Shown one piece after another: positions 54,248 to 63,752 of a stretch of DNA of 64,000 nucleotides; the stretch's first letter is position 1, and the number at the start of each line of letters is the position of its first letter. The notes beneath the pieces were generated by a model. The model saw only the letters and a list, made by a program, of their open reading frames with translations, did not search any database and was not told the DNA's origin. The DNA lies in the NCBI RefSeq assembly GCF_004358185.1, contig NZ_SMUV01000060.1, positions 1 through 64,000 of the forward strand. The letters run 5' to 3'. The translations under genes and the position numbers were made by a program. The stretch comes from Antarcticimicrobium luteum. Lineage in GTDB: Bacteria > Pseudomonadota > Alphaproteobacteria > Rhodobacterales > Rhodobacteraceae.

Positions 54248-55555
54248 TCAGGCCAGCATCACCATCGGATTCTCGATATTCTCGACAATGGCCTTGAGCA
54301 GTTCGGCCCCCAGCGCGCCGTCGATGACCCGGTGATCGACGCTGAGCGTCACGCTCATCACCGTCGCCACGGCCAGTTCGCCATCCTTGCCCACCACGGG
54401 TTTCTTCACGCCGGCACCGACCGCGAGGATCGCACCATGCGGCGGGTTGATCACCGCGTCGAAATTGTCGATCCCGAACATCCCGAGGTTGGAAATGGCA
54501 AAGCTGCCGCCCTGGTACTCATGCGGCGCCAGCTTGCGGTCGCGGGCGCGCGCGGCGAGATCCTTCATCTCGGCGGACAGCGCCGAGAGCGATTTCATCT
54601 CGGCATCCTTCAGCACCGGGGTAAAGAGCCCGCCGTCGATGGCGACGGCAACCGCCACGTCCGAGGGTTTCAGCTTGAGGATCCGGTCGCCGGCCCAGAC
54701 CGCATTGGCGTCGGGCACAGATTGCAGCGCCAGCGCGCAGGCCTTGATGATGAAGTCGTTGACGCTGAGCTTGACGCCGCGCCCTTCCAGCTGGCGGTTC
54801 AGATCGGCGCGGAATTTCATCAGCGCGTCGAGCTTGATGTCCCGGCGCAGATAGAAATGCGGGATCGACTGTTTCGCCTCGGTCAGCCGGCCGGCGATGG
54901 TCTTGCGCATCCCGTCGAGCTTGACCTCTTCGAAGTCGCGGCCCTCGTACATGCGGGCAACGGCATCGGCCGAGGGGCCGGTGGCAAGTGCTGGGGCTGC
55001 GGCGGGTTGCGGCGCGGCAGCGGCGGCGGGGGCTGCTGCTGCGGCGGGTTTCGGCGCGGCGGTCGCGCCCTCCACATCCGCCTTGACGATGCGGCCATGC
55101 GGGCCGGTGCCGGCGATCTGGGTCAGATCCAGCCCCTTGTCGGCGGCGATCCGGCGCGCCAGCGGCGAAGCAAAGACGCGCTCGCCTGCCTTCACCGGCG
55201 CGGCCGGCGCCGGGGCGGCGGCAGGTGCGGCTGCCGCTTCGGACTCCGCCTGTGCCTCCGGCGCGGCGGCGGCTGCCGGGGCAGGGGCCGCGCCGATGTC
55301 ATCGGCGCTCTCGCCCTCGGCCAGCAGCACGGCGATGGGGGCGTTGACCTTGACCCCCTCGGTGCCTTCGGCGACCAGGATCTTGCCGATCACGCCTTCG
55401 TCGACGGCCTCGAACTCCATCGTGGCCTTGTCGGTCTCGATCTCGGCCAGCAGGTCGCCGGAGGTGACGGTATCGCCCTCTTTCACCAGCCATTTGGCCA
55501 GCGTGCCTTCCTCCATGGTCGGCGACAGGGCGGGCATCAGGATTTCGGTGGGCAT
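54248..55555 (-). CDS. pdhC: Dihydrolipoyl acetyltransferase (E2 of pyruvate dehydrogenase)
   Basis: 435 residues. The N-terminal lipoyl domain (about 1-80) has the lipoyl-Lys in [11 protein letters not shown]. An Ala-Pro-rich linker leads to the E3-binding domain (about 135-170, [17 protein letters not shown]), a second linker, and the catalytic acyltransferase domain (about 205-435) with [13 protein letters not shown] holding the active His. It transfers the acetyl group to CoA. Operon order pdhA-pdhB-pdhC. Confidence 0.96.
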   Translation of the reverse strand: MPTEILMPALSPTMEEGTLAKWLVKEGDTVTSGDLLAEIETDKATMEFEAVDEGVIGKILVAEGTEGVKVNAPIAVLLAEGESADDIGAAPAPAAAAAPEAQAESEAAAAPAAAPAPAAPVKAGERVFASPLARRIAADKGLDLTQIAGTGPHGRIVKADVEGATAAPKPAAAAAPAAAAAPQPAAAPALATGPSADAVARMYEGRDFEEVKLDGMRKTIAGRLTEAKQSIPHFYLRRDIKLDALMKFRADLNRQLEGRGVKLSVNDFIIKACALALQSVPDANAVWAGDRILKLKPSDVAVAVAIDGGLFTPVLKDAEMKSLSALSAEMKDLAARARDRKLAPHEYQGGSFAISNLGMFGIDNFDAVINPPHGAILAVGAGVKKPVVGKDGELAVATVMSVTLSVDHRVIDGALGAELLKAIVENIENPMVMLA

Positions 55556-55566
55556 GGGTTTGCTCC

Positions 55567-56937
55567 TTACCGGTAGGTCACTTGTTTCACCGCCTCGATC
55601 ACCTCTTCGGTGGTGACCAGGGCCAGCTTTTCCAGGTTGGCGGCATAGGGCATCGGCACGTCCTTGCCGGTGCAGTTGATCACCGGCGCGTCGAGGTAGT
55701 CGAACGCCTCCTGCATCAGCACCGAGGAGATGTAGTTGCCGACCGAGCCCTGCGGCCAGCCCTCTTCGACGGTGACGCAGCGGTTGGTCTTCATCACCGA
55801 GCGGATGATCGTCTCGGTATCCATCGGCCGCAGGGTGCGCAGGTCGATCACCTCGGCCTCGATGCCCTCGCCGGCCAGCCGCTCGGCGGCCTCCAGCGCA
55901 TAGGTCATGCCGATGCCGAAACTGACGATGGTCACATCCGTGCCCTCGCGCCAGATCCGCGCCTTGCCAAAGGGGACGGTGTAATCGTCCATGTCTGGCA
56001 CCTCGAAGCTGCGGCCATAGAGGATTTCGTTCTCGAGGAAGATCACCGGGTTGGGATCGCGGATCGCCGATTTCAGCAGCCCCTTGGCATCAGAGGCCGA
56101 ATAGGGCATCGCCACCTTGAGCCCCGGGATCTGCATGAACCAGGCGGCGTAGTCCTGGCTGTGCTGGGCGCCGACGCGGGCCGCCGCGCCGTTGGGGCCG
56201 CGGAACACCATCGGCGCGCCCATCTGCCCGCCGGACATATAGAGCGTCTTGGCCGCCGAGTTGATGATCTGGTCGATGGCCTGCATGGCGAAGTTGAAGG
56301 TCATGAATTCGACGATCGGTTTCAGCCCGCCAAAGGCGGCGCCGACGGCGACGCCGGTGAAGCCGTGCTCGGTGATCGGCGTGTCGATCACCCGTTTCGA
56401 TCCGAACTCGTCCAGCAGGCCCTGGCTGATCTTGTAGGCGCCCTGATATTCGGCCACCTCCTCGCCCATCAGATAGACGTCGGCGTCGGCGCGCATCTCT
56501 TCGGCCATGGCGTCGCGCAGCGCCTCGCGCACGGTCTGGCTCTTCATCGGGGTGCCCTCGGGCCAGTCGGGGCTGAGGTCGGGGGCCGGGGCTGCGGGGG
56601 CCGCCGGTTTGGCCGGGGCGGATGCCTCGGCCGCCGGGGCAGGTTCGGTGGACGCTGCGGGGGCAGGGGCGGCGGATGCCTCGCCCAGTTCCTCGCCCTC
56701 TTCGACCAGAACGGCGATGGGGGTGTTCACCTTGACCCCCTCGGTGCCCTCGCCGATCAGGATTCTGCCGACGATACCCTCGTCGACGGCCTCGAATTCC
56801 ATCGTGGCCTTGTCGGTCTCGATCTCGGCCAGAATGTCGCCGGCGGAAACGGTATCGCCCTCTTTCACCAGCCATTTGGCCAGGGTGCCTTCCTCCATGG
56901 TCGGCGACAGGGCGGGCATGAGAATTTCGGTTGCCAT
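55567..56937 (-). CDS. pdhB: Pyruvate dehydrogenase E1 beta subunit with N-terminal lipoyl domain
   Basis: 456 residues. An N-terminal lipoyl domain (about 1-80, lipoyl-Lys in [11 protein letters not shown]) and an Ala-Pro linker precede the transketolase-like E1 beta domain (about 130-456: [32 protein letters not shown]-like [23 protein letters not shown]). A lipoyl domain on E1 beta is typical of alphaproteobacteria. The lipoyl part is nearly the same as that of pdhC. Confidence 0.96.
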   Translation of the reverse strand: MATEILMPALSPTMEEGTLAKWLVKEGDTVSAGDILAEIETDKATMEFEAVDEGIVGRILIGEGTEGVKVNTPIAVLVEEGEELGEASAAPAPAASTEPAPAAEASAPAKPAAPAAPAPDLSPDWPEGTPMKSQTVREALRDAMAEEMRADADVYLMGEEVAEYQGAYKISQGLLDEFGSKRVIDTPITEHGFTGVAVGAAFGGLKPIVEFMTFNFAMQAIDQIINSAAKTLYMSGGQMGAPMVFRGPNGAAARVGAQHSQDYAAWFMQIPGLKVAMPYSASDAKGLLKSAIRDPNPVIFLENEILYGRSFEVPDMDDYTVPFGKARIWREGTDVTIVSFGIGMTYALEAAERLAGEGIEAEVIDLRTLRPMDTETIIRSVMKTNRCVTVEEGWPQGSVGNYISSVLMQEAFDYLDAPVINCTGKDVPMPYAANLEKLALVTTEEVIEAVKQVTYR

Positions 56938-56952
56938 CTTAGATCATCCCCC

Positions 56953-57942
56953 TCAGGCGTATACGTCGGTCCAAAGCTCGCTGACCGCGGGCTCCGGGCT
57001 TTCGCGTGAGAAATCGGCGGCCTGGTTCACGATGTCCTTGATGTCCTTGTCGATCGCTTTCAGATCCTCTTCGCTGGCGTGCTTGCCCTCCAGCAGAATG
57101 GCGCGGACCTGTTCGATCGGGTCGCGCTCCTCGCGCATCTTCTGCACCTCTTCGCGGGTGCGGTATTTCGCCGGATCCGACATCGAGTGCCCGCGATAGC
57201 GATAGGTCTTGATTTCCAGGATGTACGGCCCCTTGCCGGCGCGGCAGTGCGCCACCGCCTTTTCGCCCGCCTCCTTGACCGCCAGCACGCTCATGCCGTC
57301 GACCATCTCGCCGGGGATGCCGAAGGCCTCGCCGCGGTGATAGATGTCCTTGGTCGAGGTCGAGCGCGCCTGCGCGGTGCCCATGGCGTACTGGTTGTTC
57401 TCGATCACGAAGATCACCGGCAGCGCCCAGAGCGCGGCCATGTTGAATGCCTCATAGACCTGGCCCTGGTTGGCCGCCCCGTCTCCGAAATAGGTGAAGG
57501 TGACGCGACCGTTCTCCTTGTACTTGTCGGCAAAGGCCAGGCCGGCGCCCAGCGGCACCTGGGCGCCGACGATGCCGTGGCCGCCATAGAAATGCTTCTC
57601 TTTCGAGAACATGTGCATGGAGCCGCCCTTGCCCTTGGAATAGCCGCCCTCGCGGCCGGTCAGCTCGGCCATCACGCCCTTGGGGTCCATGCCGCAGGCC
57701 AGCATATGGCCGTGATCGCGGTAAGAGGTGATGCGTTTGTCGCCCTCTTCTGCGGCGGCTTCCAGCCCGACGACGACCGCCTCCTGCCCGATGTAGAGGT
57801 GGCAGAATCCTCCGATCAGACCCATGCCGTAAAGCTGGCCGGCCTTTTCCTCGAATCGGCGGATCAGCAACATCTCGCGGTAATAGGTGGTCAGTTCCTC
57901 GGCGGAAACGTTTGGTTTCCGGGCGCTTTTTCGCGTCGCCAT
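56953..57942 (-). CDS. pdhA: Pyruvate dehydrogenase E1 alpha subunit
   Basis: 329 residues. The thiamine diphosphate motif runs from GDGAANQGQVYEAFNMAALW to VIENN. YRYRGHSMSDP corresponds to the conserved loop that is phosphorylated in mitochondrial homologues. With pdhB it decarboxylates pyruvate. First gene of the operon, with a perfect dyad 26-47 bases before its start. Confidence 0.96.
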   Translation of the reverse strand: MATRKSARKPNVSAEELTTYYREMLLIRRFEEKAGQLYGMGLIGGFCHLYIGQEAVVVGLEAAAEEGDKRITSYRDHGHMLACGMDPKGVMAELTGREGGYSKGKGGSMHMFSKEKHFYGGHGIVGAQVPLGAGLAFADKYKENGRVTFTYFGDGAANQGQVYEAFNMAALWALPVIFVIENNQYAMGTAQARSTSTKDIYHRGEAFGIPGEMVDGMSVLAVKEAGEKAVAHCRAGKGPYILEIKTYRYRGHSMSDPAKYRTREEVQKMREERDPIEQVRAILLEGKHASEEDLKAIDKDIKDIVNQAADFSRESPEPAVSELWTDVYA

Positions 57943-57967
57943 GGCAGCTCCCTTTCTCCTGAAAAAG

Positions 57968-57989
57968 GATAGTTTAGCGTTAAACTATC
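57968..57989. promoter_or_regulatory. 22-bp perfect dyad in the pdhA promoter region
   Basis: GATAGTTTA and TAAACTATC flank GCGT. The position (26-47 bases before pdhA), AT-rich arms and perfect symmetry point to an operator for a dimeric regulator of the pdh operon. Which regulator binds is not known from the window. Confidence 0.65.
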
Positions 57990-58080
57990 TATTACAGGAT
58001 TTCGGCCGCGCTGACGAGGGGGATTTTGCCGCGCTCTTGCCCGGCTCCGGTCCGGCTCTGATCCGGGCGGATTGCGGGGG

Positions 58081-58380
58081 TCAGCGGATGACGATCTCGT
58101 CCGGCCGTAGCAGCCCCAGGACCGAGCGCGCCTGCTGGTCCAGCAGATCGAGGTCCAGATAATCGTCCGACAGCCGGTGGGTCAGGTTCTCGATCCGCGC
58201 GATCTCCGACTCGAGCTTGCCCAGATCGGCGCGCAGCGCGCTGGCCTCGGCGGCGATCTCGACCCGGCGGAACAACCCGTAATCGCCCTGCACGGCGGCA
58301 AAGGTGAAGTAGGCCCCGACCAGAAAGGCGGCGGCGAAAAAGATCAATGCGCCAAAGTCGGGATGGGTGGAGCGGGTCAC
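58081..58380 (-). CDS. ftsB: Septum formation initiator (FtsB/DivIC family)
   Basis: 99 residues. One membrane segment (about 8-28, FGALIFFAAAFLVGAYFTFA) is followed by a coiled coil (AEASALRADLGKLESEIARI) and a short C-terminal part with VLGLLRPDEIV. It joins the divisome under FtsQ/FtsL. In alphaproteobacteria this gene commonly stands beside the pdh operon, as here. Confidence 0.85.
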   Translation of the reverse strand: MTRSTHPDFGALIFFAAAFLVGAYFTFAAVQGDYGLFRRVEIAAEASALRADLGKLESEIARIENLTHRLSDDYLDLDLLDQQARSVLGLLRPDEIVIR

Positions 58381-58576
58381 GATGATTACTGCTTTCTGCC
58401 TCGAACGCGCCCTTTGCGGGCGTCTTTCCCCACTATGCCACAGGTGATTCGCAGTGTGAATCCCCTATTTGCAACAAACACTTGTCACGGACGTCCGATC
58501 CTGACCCGGCGTTCCGATTGAAACCGCTGGGGCGCCGCCGCAGACTGCTGCCCGAGGACTCGGGAGGATTTGCACC

Positions 58577-60211
58577 ATGACCATCACGCCGCCGCGCGCC
58601 GATCTCGGCACACATGAGGTTTCCAACCAGCCGGCCCCGCGCACCGCCCGCGATCTGTGGGCCGGGGATCTGCCGCTGCGCAGCGCGGTGCAGCGTGCCG
58701 GCGGGCGCGCCGCGGATCTGGCCAGGGCCGGCGCCGCCTATGGCAGCGACGAGATGCTGCGCGCCGCCGAAGAGGCCCGCCGCGACAAGCCGCGGCTGAT
58801 GCTCTTCGCCCGCTCTGGCCACCGGCTGGACGAGGTGCGGTTCAACGACGGCTATCACCAGGTGATGAAGACCGCCTCGGCGCTCGGCTATGCAGGGGCA
58901 GCCTGGGACGGGGCGCCGGGCGGCCATGTGACACATGCGGCCCATGTCTACATGCTCAACCAGGTCGAGCCGGGCTGCTGCTGTCCGTTGACCATGACCT
59001 ATGCCGCGGTGCCGGCGCTGAACGCCGACCCGAAGCTGGCCGCGCTCTGGCAGCCGAAGCTGACCTCGGGCGTCTACGACCCGGCGACGCGGCCGGTCGC
59101 GGAAAAATCCGGCGCCACACTGGGCATGGCGATGACCGAGAAACAGGGCGGCTCGGACGTGCGCGCGAACACGACGCGGGCGCTGCGCGACGGCGACGCC
59201 TACCGGCTGCGGGGGCATAAATGGTTCTGCTCGGCGCCGATGTCCGACGGCTTTCTGACGCTGGCCCAGGCCGAGGGCGGGCTGACCTGTTTCCTGGTCC
59301 CCCGCTGGCTGGAGGGCGAACGCAACGGCATCCGCCTGCAACGGCTCAAGGACAAATTGGGCAATGTGGCCAACGCCAGTTCCGAGATCGAATATGACGA
59401 CGCGCTGGCCTACCCGCTGGGCGAGGAGGGGGATGGCGTTCGCACCATCATCGAGATGGTCCATCACACCCGCCTCGACACCGCGATGGCGCCGGCGGGG
59501 CTGATGCGCGCGGCGCTGGCCGAGGCGGCCTGGTGGGTATCGGGCCGCGCCGCCTTTCAGCGCCGGCTGATCGACCAGCCGCTGATGCGCAGCGTTCTGG
59601 CCGATCTGGCGCTGGATTGGGAGGCCTCGGTCAGCCTGGGCTTTTTCATGGCAGCCGCCTTTGACCGCGACGACGCCGAAAGCCGGGCGCTGGCCCGCAT
59701 CGGCGTGGCGCTGGCCAAGTATCTCGGCAACAAGCGCTGCATCCCGGTGATCGGCGAGGCGATGGAGGTGCTCGGCGGCATGGGCTATATCGAGGAAACC
59801 CCGATGCCCATGCTCTACCGCGAGGCGCCGCTCAACGGCATCTGGGAGGGGTCGGGCAACGTGATCTGCCTCGATATCCTGCGCACCCTGGCGCGCGAGC
59901 CGCTGGCCGGCCAGGTGCTGGCCGCAACGCTGGATGCCGTGCGCGGGCGTGACAGCCGCTATGACGCCGCGCTCGAGGCGCACCGCGCCCGCTGGCCCGC
60001 CCTGCCGCCCGAGGCAGAGGCCCGCTGGTTCACCGAGAGCCTCGCCACCCTGCTTGGCGCCGCGACCCTTTTCGAGGGGGCGCCGGAGGCGGTGGCGGGC
60101 GGCTATGTCACCTCGCGCCTCAGCGGCGAACGCGGCAGCCTGCCGGGGGCGGTGGCCGGCCTCGACACCGAGGCGATCTTGAAAAGACTGACAGGAGATA
60201 CAGGTTCCTGA
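58577..60211 (+). CDS. aidB: AidB-like acyl-CoA dehydrogenase
   Basis: 544 residues, as in E. coli AidB. It opens with HEVSNQPAPRTARDLW and has GMAMTEKQGGSDVRANTTRA, GHKWFCSAPMSDGFL, RLKDKLGNVANASSEIEYDD and EAMEVLGGMGYIEETPMPML, all close to AidB. FAD-bound, possibly protecting DNA during alkylation stress or acting on a branched acyl-CoA. A CGGACGTCCG palindrome lies at 58488-58497 in its upstream region. Confidence 0.88.
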   Translation: MTITPPRADLGTHEVSNQPAPRTARDLWAGDLPLRSAVQRAGGRAADLARAGAAYGSDEMLRAAEEARRDKPRLMLFARSGHRLDEVRFNDGYHQVMKTASALGYAGAAWDGAPGGHVTHAAHVYMLNQVEPGCCCPLTMTYAAVPALNADPKLAALWQPKLTSGVYDPATRPVAEKSGATLGMAMTEKQGGSDVRANTTRALRDGDAYRLRGHKWFCSAPMSDGFLTLAQAEGGLTCFLVPRWLEGERNGIRLQRLKDKLGNVANASSEIEYDDALAYPLGEEGDGVRTIIEMVHHTRLDTAMAPAGLMRAALAEAAWWVSGRAAFQRRLIDQPLMRSVLADLALDWEASVSLGFFMAAAFDRDDAESRALARIGVALAKYLGNKRCIPVIGEAMEVLGGMGYIEETPMPMLYREAPLNGIWEGSGNVICLDILRTLAREPLAGQVLAATLDAVRGRDSRYDAALEAHRARWPALPPEAEARWFTESLATLLGAATLFEGAPEAVAGGYVTSRLSGERGSLPGAVAGLDTEAILKRLTGDTGS

Positions 60212-60280
60212 GGGACATCCGGCGGGGCGCGCGACCCTGCGATCCCATACCCCCGCCGCATGGACCAAAAGGAGCTTTTT

Positions 60281-60766
60281 ATGACGACCGCGAACGCGAG
60301 CCTTGAAAACCTGCAAACCGCCCTGTCGATGGAGCTTTCGGCGGCCACGCAATACCTGCTGCACGCGCATGTTCTGGACGACTGGGGGCTGGACAAGCTG
60401 GCCGCCAAGATGCGCGAGGAAATGCAGGAGGAGCTGGGCCACGCCGGCCTGTTCACCGACCGCATCCTGTTCCTGGGCGGCGATCCGGTGATGACACCGG
60501 CCAAGACCCCGATGCGCGCCCGAAGCCTCAAGGAGATGTTCGAGACCGACAAGGCCGACGAAAAGGACGCCATCACCTTTTATACCCGCGCCGCGCGCAT
60601 GGCCTACGAGGCCGACGATATCGGCAGCCGCGCCCTGTTCGAGGAGGTCGCGCTGGACGAAGAGGGGCACTGGGGCTGGCTCGACCTGCAACTCGACCTT
60701 CTGGAGCGGATGGGCGAGCCTGCCTTCATCTCGAAATACATGAGCGTCGGGTCGGGCGAGGATTGA
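60281..60766 (+). CDS. bfr: Bacterioferritin-type ferritin lacking the haem Met
   Basis: 161 residues from ATG 60281 (AAAGGAG seven bases upstream). Four-helix ferritin. The di-iron ferroxidase ligands stand at the same numbers as in E. coli Bfr: Glu18, Glu51, His54, Glu94, Glu127 and His130. The haem-ligand position 52 (Met in Bfr) is Leu here (EELGHA). It should store and oxidise iron without this haem, or assemble with a Met-bearing partner. Confidence 0.88.
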   Translation: MTTANASLENLQTALSMELSAATQYLLHAHVLDDWGLDKLAAKMREEMQEELGHAGLFTDRILFLGGDPVMTPAKTPMRARSLKEMFETDKADEKDAITFYTRAARMAYEADDIGSRALFEEVALDEEGHWGWLDLQLDLLERMGEPAFISKYMSVGSGED

Positions 60767-60808
60767 GCCCGCCGGTCGCGGCTCCGGTCAGGGGCGCGCG
60801 CCAACAAA

Positions 60809-60835
60809 AAAGGCCCGGCGCGATGCCGGGCCTTT
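60809..60835. terminator. Bidirectional terminator between bfr and fda
   Basis: AAAGGCCCGGC-GCGAT-GCCGGGCCTTT, 11-bp perfect stem, flanked by an A run on the left and TTT on the right. Confidence 0.82.
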
Positions 60836-60856
60836 CGCAACTTCGTGACAGGGTGA

Positions 60857-61750
60857 TCAGCCGGCCAGCGAGGCTTGGAAAATGCTGTCGATGCTCTCTG
60901 CCAGCACCTTGTCGAACTCTTCCTCGGTCTGCTGCGCCGAGAGCCCCTCGGTCAGCGCCCGCGAAAAGCTGGCGATCATGCCCTTGTTCTGCGCCAGCCG
61001 CGCGTTGGCCTCGTCCCGCGAATAGCCCCCCGAAAGCGCCACGACGCAAAGCACGCGGGGGTGATCCACCAGCGGTTTATAGTGATTGGCCCGCTCCGGC
61101 AGGGTCAGCTTGAGCATCACCTGCTTGTCCCCGGGCAGTGCGTCGAGATGCTTCTTGATCTCGGCAAGCAGGATTTCCTCGGCCTCGGCCTTGTCGGCGA
61201 TGCTGATGGTCACCTCCGGCTCGATGATCGGCATCAGCCCGTGGCTCAGGATCTGCTTGCCGATCTCGAACTGCTGGGCGACCGCCGCGGCGATGCCGCT
61301 GGGCGAGGCCGCGTTGATGACCGAGCGCATCTTGGTGCCGAAAATTCCCTTCGAGACGGCCTTTTCCAGCAGCGCGTCCAGATCCGGCATCGGCTTCATC
61401 AGCTGCACGCCGTCGGCCTCCTCGGCCAGCCCCTTGTCGACCTTGAGAAAGGGGACGACGCCGCGTTCCTGCCACAGATAGGTGGCGGTGGGCACACCGT
61501 CGATGTCGCGGTCCATGGTCATCTCGAACAGGATCGCGCCGGCGATGCGGTCGCCGGTAAAGGCGGTCGATTTGATGATGCGGCTGCGCATCTGGTGGAT
61601 CATGTCGAACATTTCGCTCTCGGAGCCATAGGCGTCCTCTTCGACCCCATAGAGCTTCAGCGCCTTGGGGGTCGATCCGCCGCTCTGGTCGAGGGCGGCG
61701 ATGAACCCTTTTGCGGCGCGGATCTGTTCGGTCTGTTTCTGGTTTGACAT
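60857..61750 (-). CDS. fda: Fructose-bisphosphate aldolase class I
   Basis: 297 residues of the bacterial class I aldolase family (AAKGFIAALDQSGGSTPKAL, ILFEMTMDRDIDGVPT, VLCVVALSGGYSRDEANARL). It uses a Schiff-base Lys rather than metal and cleaves fructose 1,6-bisphosphate. Near pgk, so two sugar phosphate enzymes are close, but the MAPEG gene lies between in the other direction. Confidence 0.93.
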   Translation of the reverse strand: MSNQKQTEQIRAAKGFIAALDQSGGSTPKALKLYGVEEDAYGSESEMFDMIHQMRSRIIKSTAFTGDRIAGAILFEMTMDRDIDGVPTATYLWQERGVVPFLKVDKGLAEEADGVQLMKPMPDLDALLEKAVSKGIFGTKMRSVINAASPSGIAAAVAQQFEIGKQILSHGLMPIIEPEVTISIADKAEAEEILLAEIKKHLDALPGDKQVMLKLTLPERANHYKPLVDHPRVLCVVALSGGYSRDEANARLAQNKGMIASFSRALTEGLSAQQTEEEFDKVLAESIDSIFQASLAG

Positions 61751-61940
61751 ATCGGTTTTCCGCCCAAATAGATTTTTGATTGCGTGTCTTGCGGGGGCAG
61801 CCCCTCTGCGATGTCCATAGGCAAGCGCGCCGCGCGTTGCAATTGCGTTAGCGCGAACATCCGGGTCTGACGGCAGGGCCCGTTTGACAAATCCGCATCA
61901 GGCGGCGTTGGATGGTGCCCACAGGGACAGGGAGGCACGC

Positions 61941-62405
61941 ATGGAACTCTACACCCCGGACAACCCGGTCTTTGCCACCTACATGATCGCCGCGGCGCTG
62001 ATGGTGCTCAAGATCATGGGGCAGGGCTGGATGACCGTCTATCGCATGATGAAAAGCGGCAGTGGACTGGTGAACCCCGAGGATATTCAGAAGGGGCCGT
62101 TCAACCCGGCGCCGGACCCGGCGCAGCTTGAGCGCAACGATTATGTCGACCGCTCGCGCCGGATGCACCGCAACGATCTTGAGAATATTCCGGCCTTCCT
62201 CGCCATCGGGCTGATCTATGTGGCGATCGCCCCGCCGCTGTGGCTGGCGCAGGTGCTGATGTACGGGTTTGTCGCCGCGCGGGCCTGTCACGCGGTGGCC
62301 TATGCCACCCGCCAGATCCACGAGGTGCGCGCCACCTTCTACACCCTGGGCTCGCTGAGCGTGATCGTCATGGCGGTGCAGGTGCTGGCGGCGCTGCTGA
62401 TCTAG
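61941..62405 (+). CDS. MAPEG-family membrane protein
   Basis: 154 residues from ATG 61941, with GGGAGG before it. Four hydrophobic segments are present, with [20 protein letters not shown] between helices 1 and 2, the MAPEG signature (glutathione-related membrane proteins such as microsomal glutathione transferase). [14 protein letters not shown] follows. Its TAG stop overlaps the convergent pgk stop in the palindrome CTAG. Confidence 0.85.
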   Translation: MELYTPDNPVFATYMIAAALMVLKIMGQGWMTVYRMMKSGSGLVNPEDIQKGPFNPAPDPAQLERNDYVDRSRRMHRNDLENIPAFLAIGLIYVAIAPPLWLAQVLMYGFVAARACHAVAYATRQIHEVRATFYTLGSLSVIVMAVQVLAALLI

Positions 62406-63616
62406 GCTTCGGCCGGCTCCGCCCGCTTGCGCAGCAGGATGTCGACACCCGGCAGGGTCTTGCCCTCCATCCACTCCAGAAAGGCGCCCCCGGCGGTGGA
62501 GATATAGGTGAAATCGTCGGCGGCCCCGGCCTGGTTCAGGGCGGCCACGGTGTCGCCGCCGCCGGCCACGCTGATCAGCCGTCCGGCGCGGGTCAGCTCG
62601 GCCGCGGTGCGGGCCGCGGCATTGGTGGCGGTGTCGAACGGCGCGATCTCGAAGGCGCCCATCGGGCCGTTCCAGATCAGCGTTTTGGCGCTGTCCAGAA
62701 TCCTGGCGATGCGCGCCACTGTCTCGGGGCCGGCATCGAGGATCATCGCGTCGGCCGGGCAGGCATCGGCGGGCAGGATTTCGCTCTCGGCGCCGGCCCG
62801 GAATTCGCGCGCCACCACCACGTCGGAGGGCAGCAGGATGGCGCAGCCGGTCTTCTCGGCCTTGGCCAGGATCGCGGCGGCGGTGTCCAGCATGTCCCGC
62901 TCGCACAGCGATTTGCCGACGTCGATGCCCTGCGCGGCGAGAAAGGTGTTGGCCATGCCGCCGCCGATGATCAGGTGATCGACCTTTTCGACAAGGTTGC
63001 CCAGCAGCTCCAGCTTGGTCGAGACCTTGGCGCCGCCGACCACTGCCACCAGCGGGCGCTGCGGTTTGCTCAGGGCGGCCTCCAGCGCCTCCAGCTCGGC
63101 CTGCATCAGGCGTCCGGCGCAGGCAGGCAGCAGCCGGGCCACCCCCTCGGTCGAGACATGGGCGCGGTGCGCCACGGAAAAGGCGTCGTTGCAGTAAATA
63201 TCGCCCAGCGCCGCGATCTCGGCCGCCAGGTCGGGGCAGTTCTGTTCCTCGCCGGGATGAAAGCGGGTGTTCTCAAGCATCAGAATGGCGCCGCCCTCCA
63301 GCGCGCTCAGCGCCGCCTCGGCCGCCGGTCCGCGGCAATCGGCGCAAAAGACCACCGGCGCGCCAAAGGCGGCCTCCAGCGCCGGCACCAGCGGCAGCAG
63401 CGACAGTTCGGGGACGCGCTTGCCCTTTGGGCGGTCGAAATGCGCCAGCAGGATCGGCGTGCCGCCGCCGTCGCGAATATCGTTCAGGGTGGGGGCGAGG
63501 CGGCGGATCCGGGTGTCGTCGGTAACGGTGCCGTTTTCGATCGGGACGTTGATGTCCACCCGCACCAGCACGCGCTTGCCGCGCAGATCCATGTCGTCCA
63601 GCGTCTTCCAGCCCAT
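62402..63616 (-). CDS. pgk: Phosphoglycerate kinase
   Basis: 404 residues from the ATG at 63616 ([20 protein letters not shown]), chosen because it is the family N-terminus; a longer frame adds ten residues. Motifs: [47 protein letters not shown] and [11 protein letters not shown]. It transfers phosphate between 1,3-bisphosphoglycerate and ADP. Confidence 0.96.
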   Translation of the reverse strand: MGWKTLDDMDLRGKRVLVRVDINVPIENGTVTDDTRIRRLAPTLNDIRDGGGTPILLAHFDRPKGKRVPELSLLPLVPALEAAFGAPVVFCADCRGPAAEAALSALEGGAILMLENTRFHPGEEQNCPDLAAEIAALGDIYCNDAFSVAHRAHVSTEGVARLLPACAGRLMQAELEALEAALSKPQRPLVAVVGGAKVSTKLELLGNLVEKVDHLIIGGGMANTFLAAQGIDVGKSLCERDMLDTAAAILAKAEKTGCAILLPSDVVVAREFRAGAESEILPADACPADAMILDAGPETVARIARILDSAKTLIWNGPMGAFEIAPFDTATNAAARTAAELTRAGRLISVAGGGDTVAALNQAGAADDFTYISTAGGAFLEWMEGKTLPGVDILLRKRAEPAEA

Positions 63617-63752
63617 ATCGTCACCTCGAAAATCGAATGGTCGCAATCCGCCGCGTTGTTGCCCCGGAATTGGCGGTCAGGTCAATGCGTCACTTGGCAT
63701 TCGTCGGCCCCCGTCTTAGGTATCGGGACAAATCCAAAGACAGGAGCGCCAG

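Noticed and set aside
58433-60691. A 752-codon minus-strand frame.
   Set aside because: Antisense to aidB and bfr, both with unmistakable conserved motifs.
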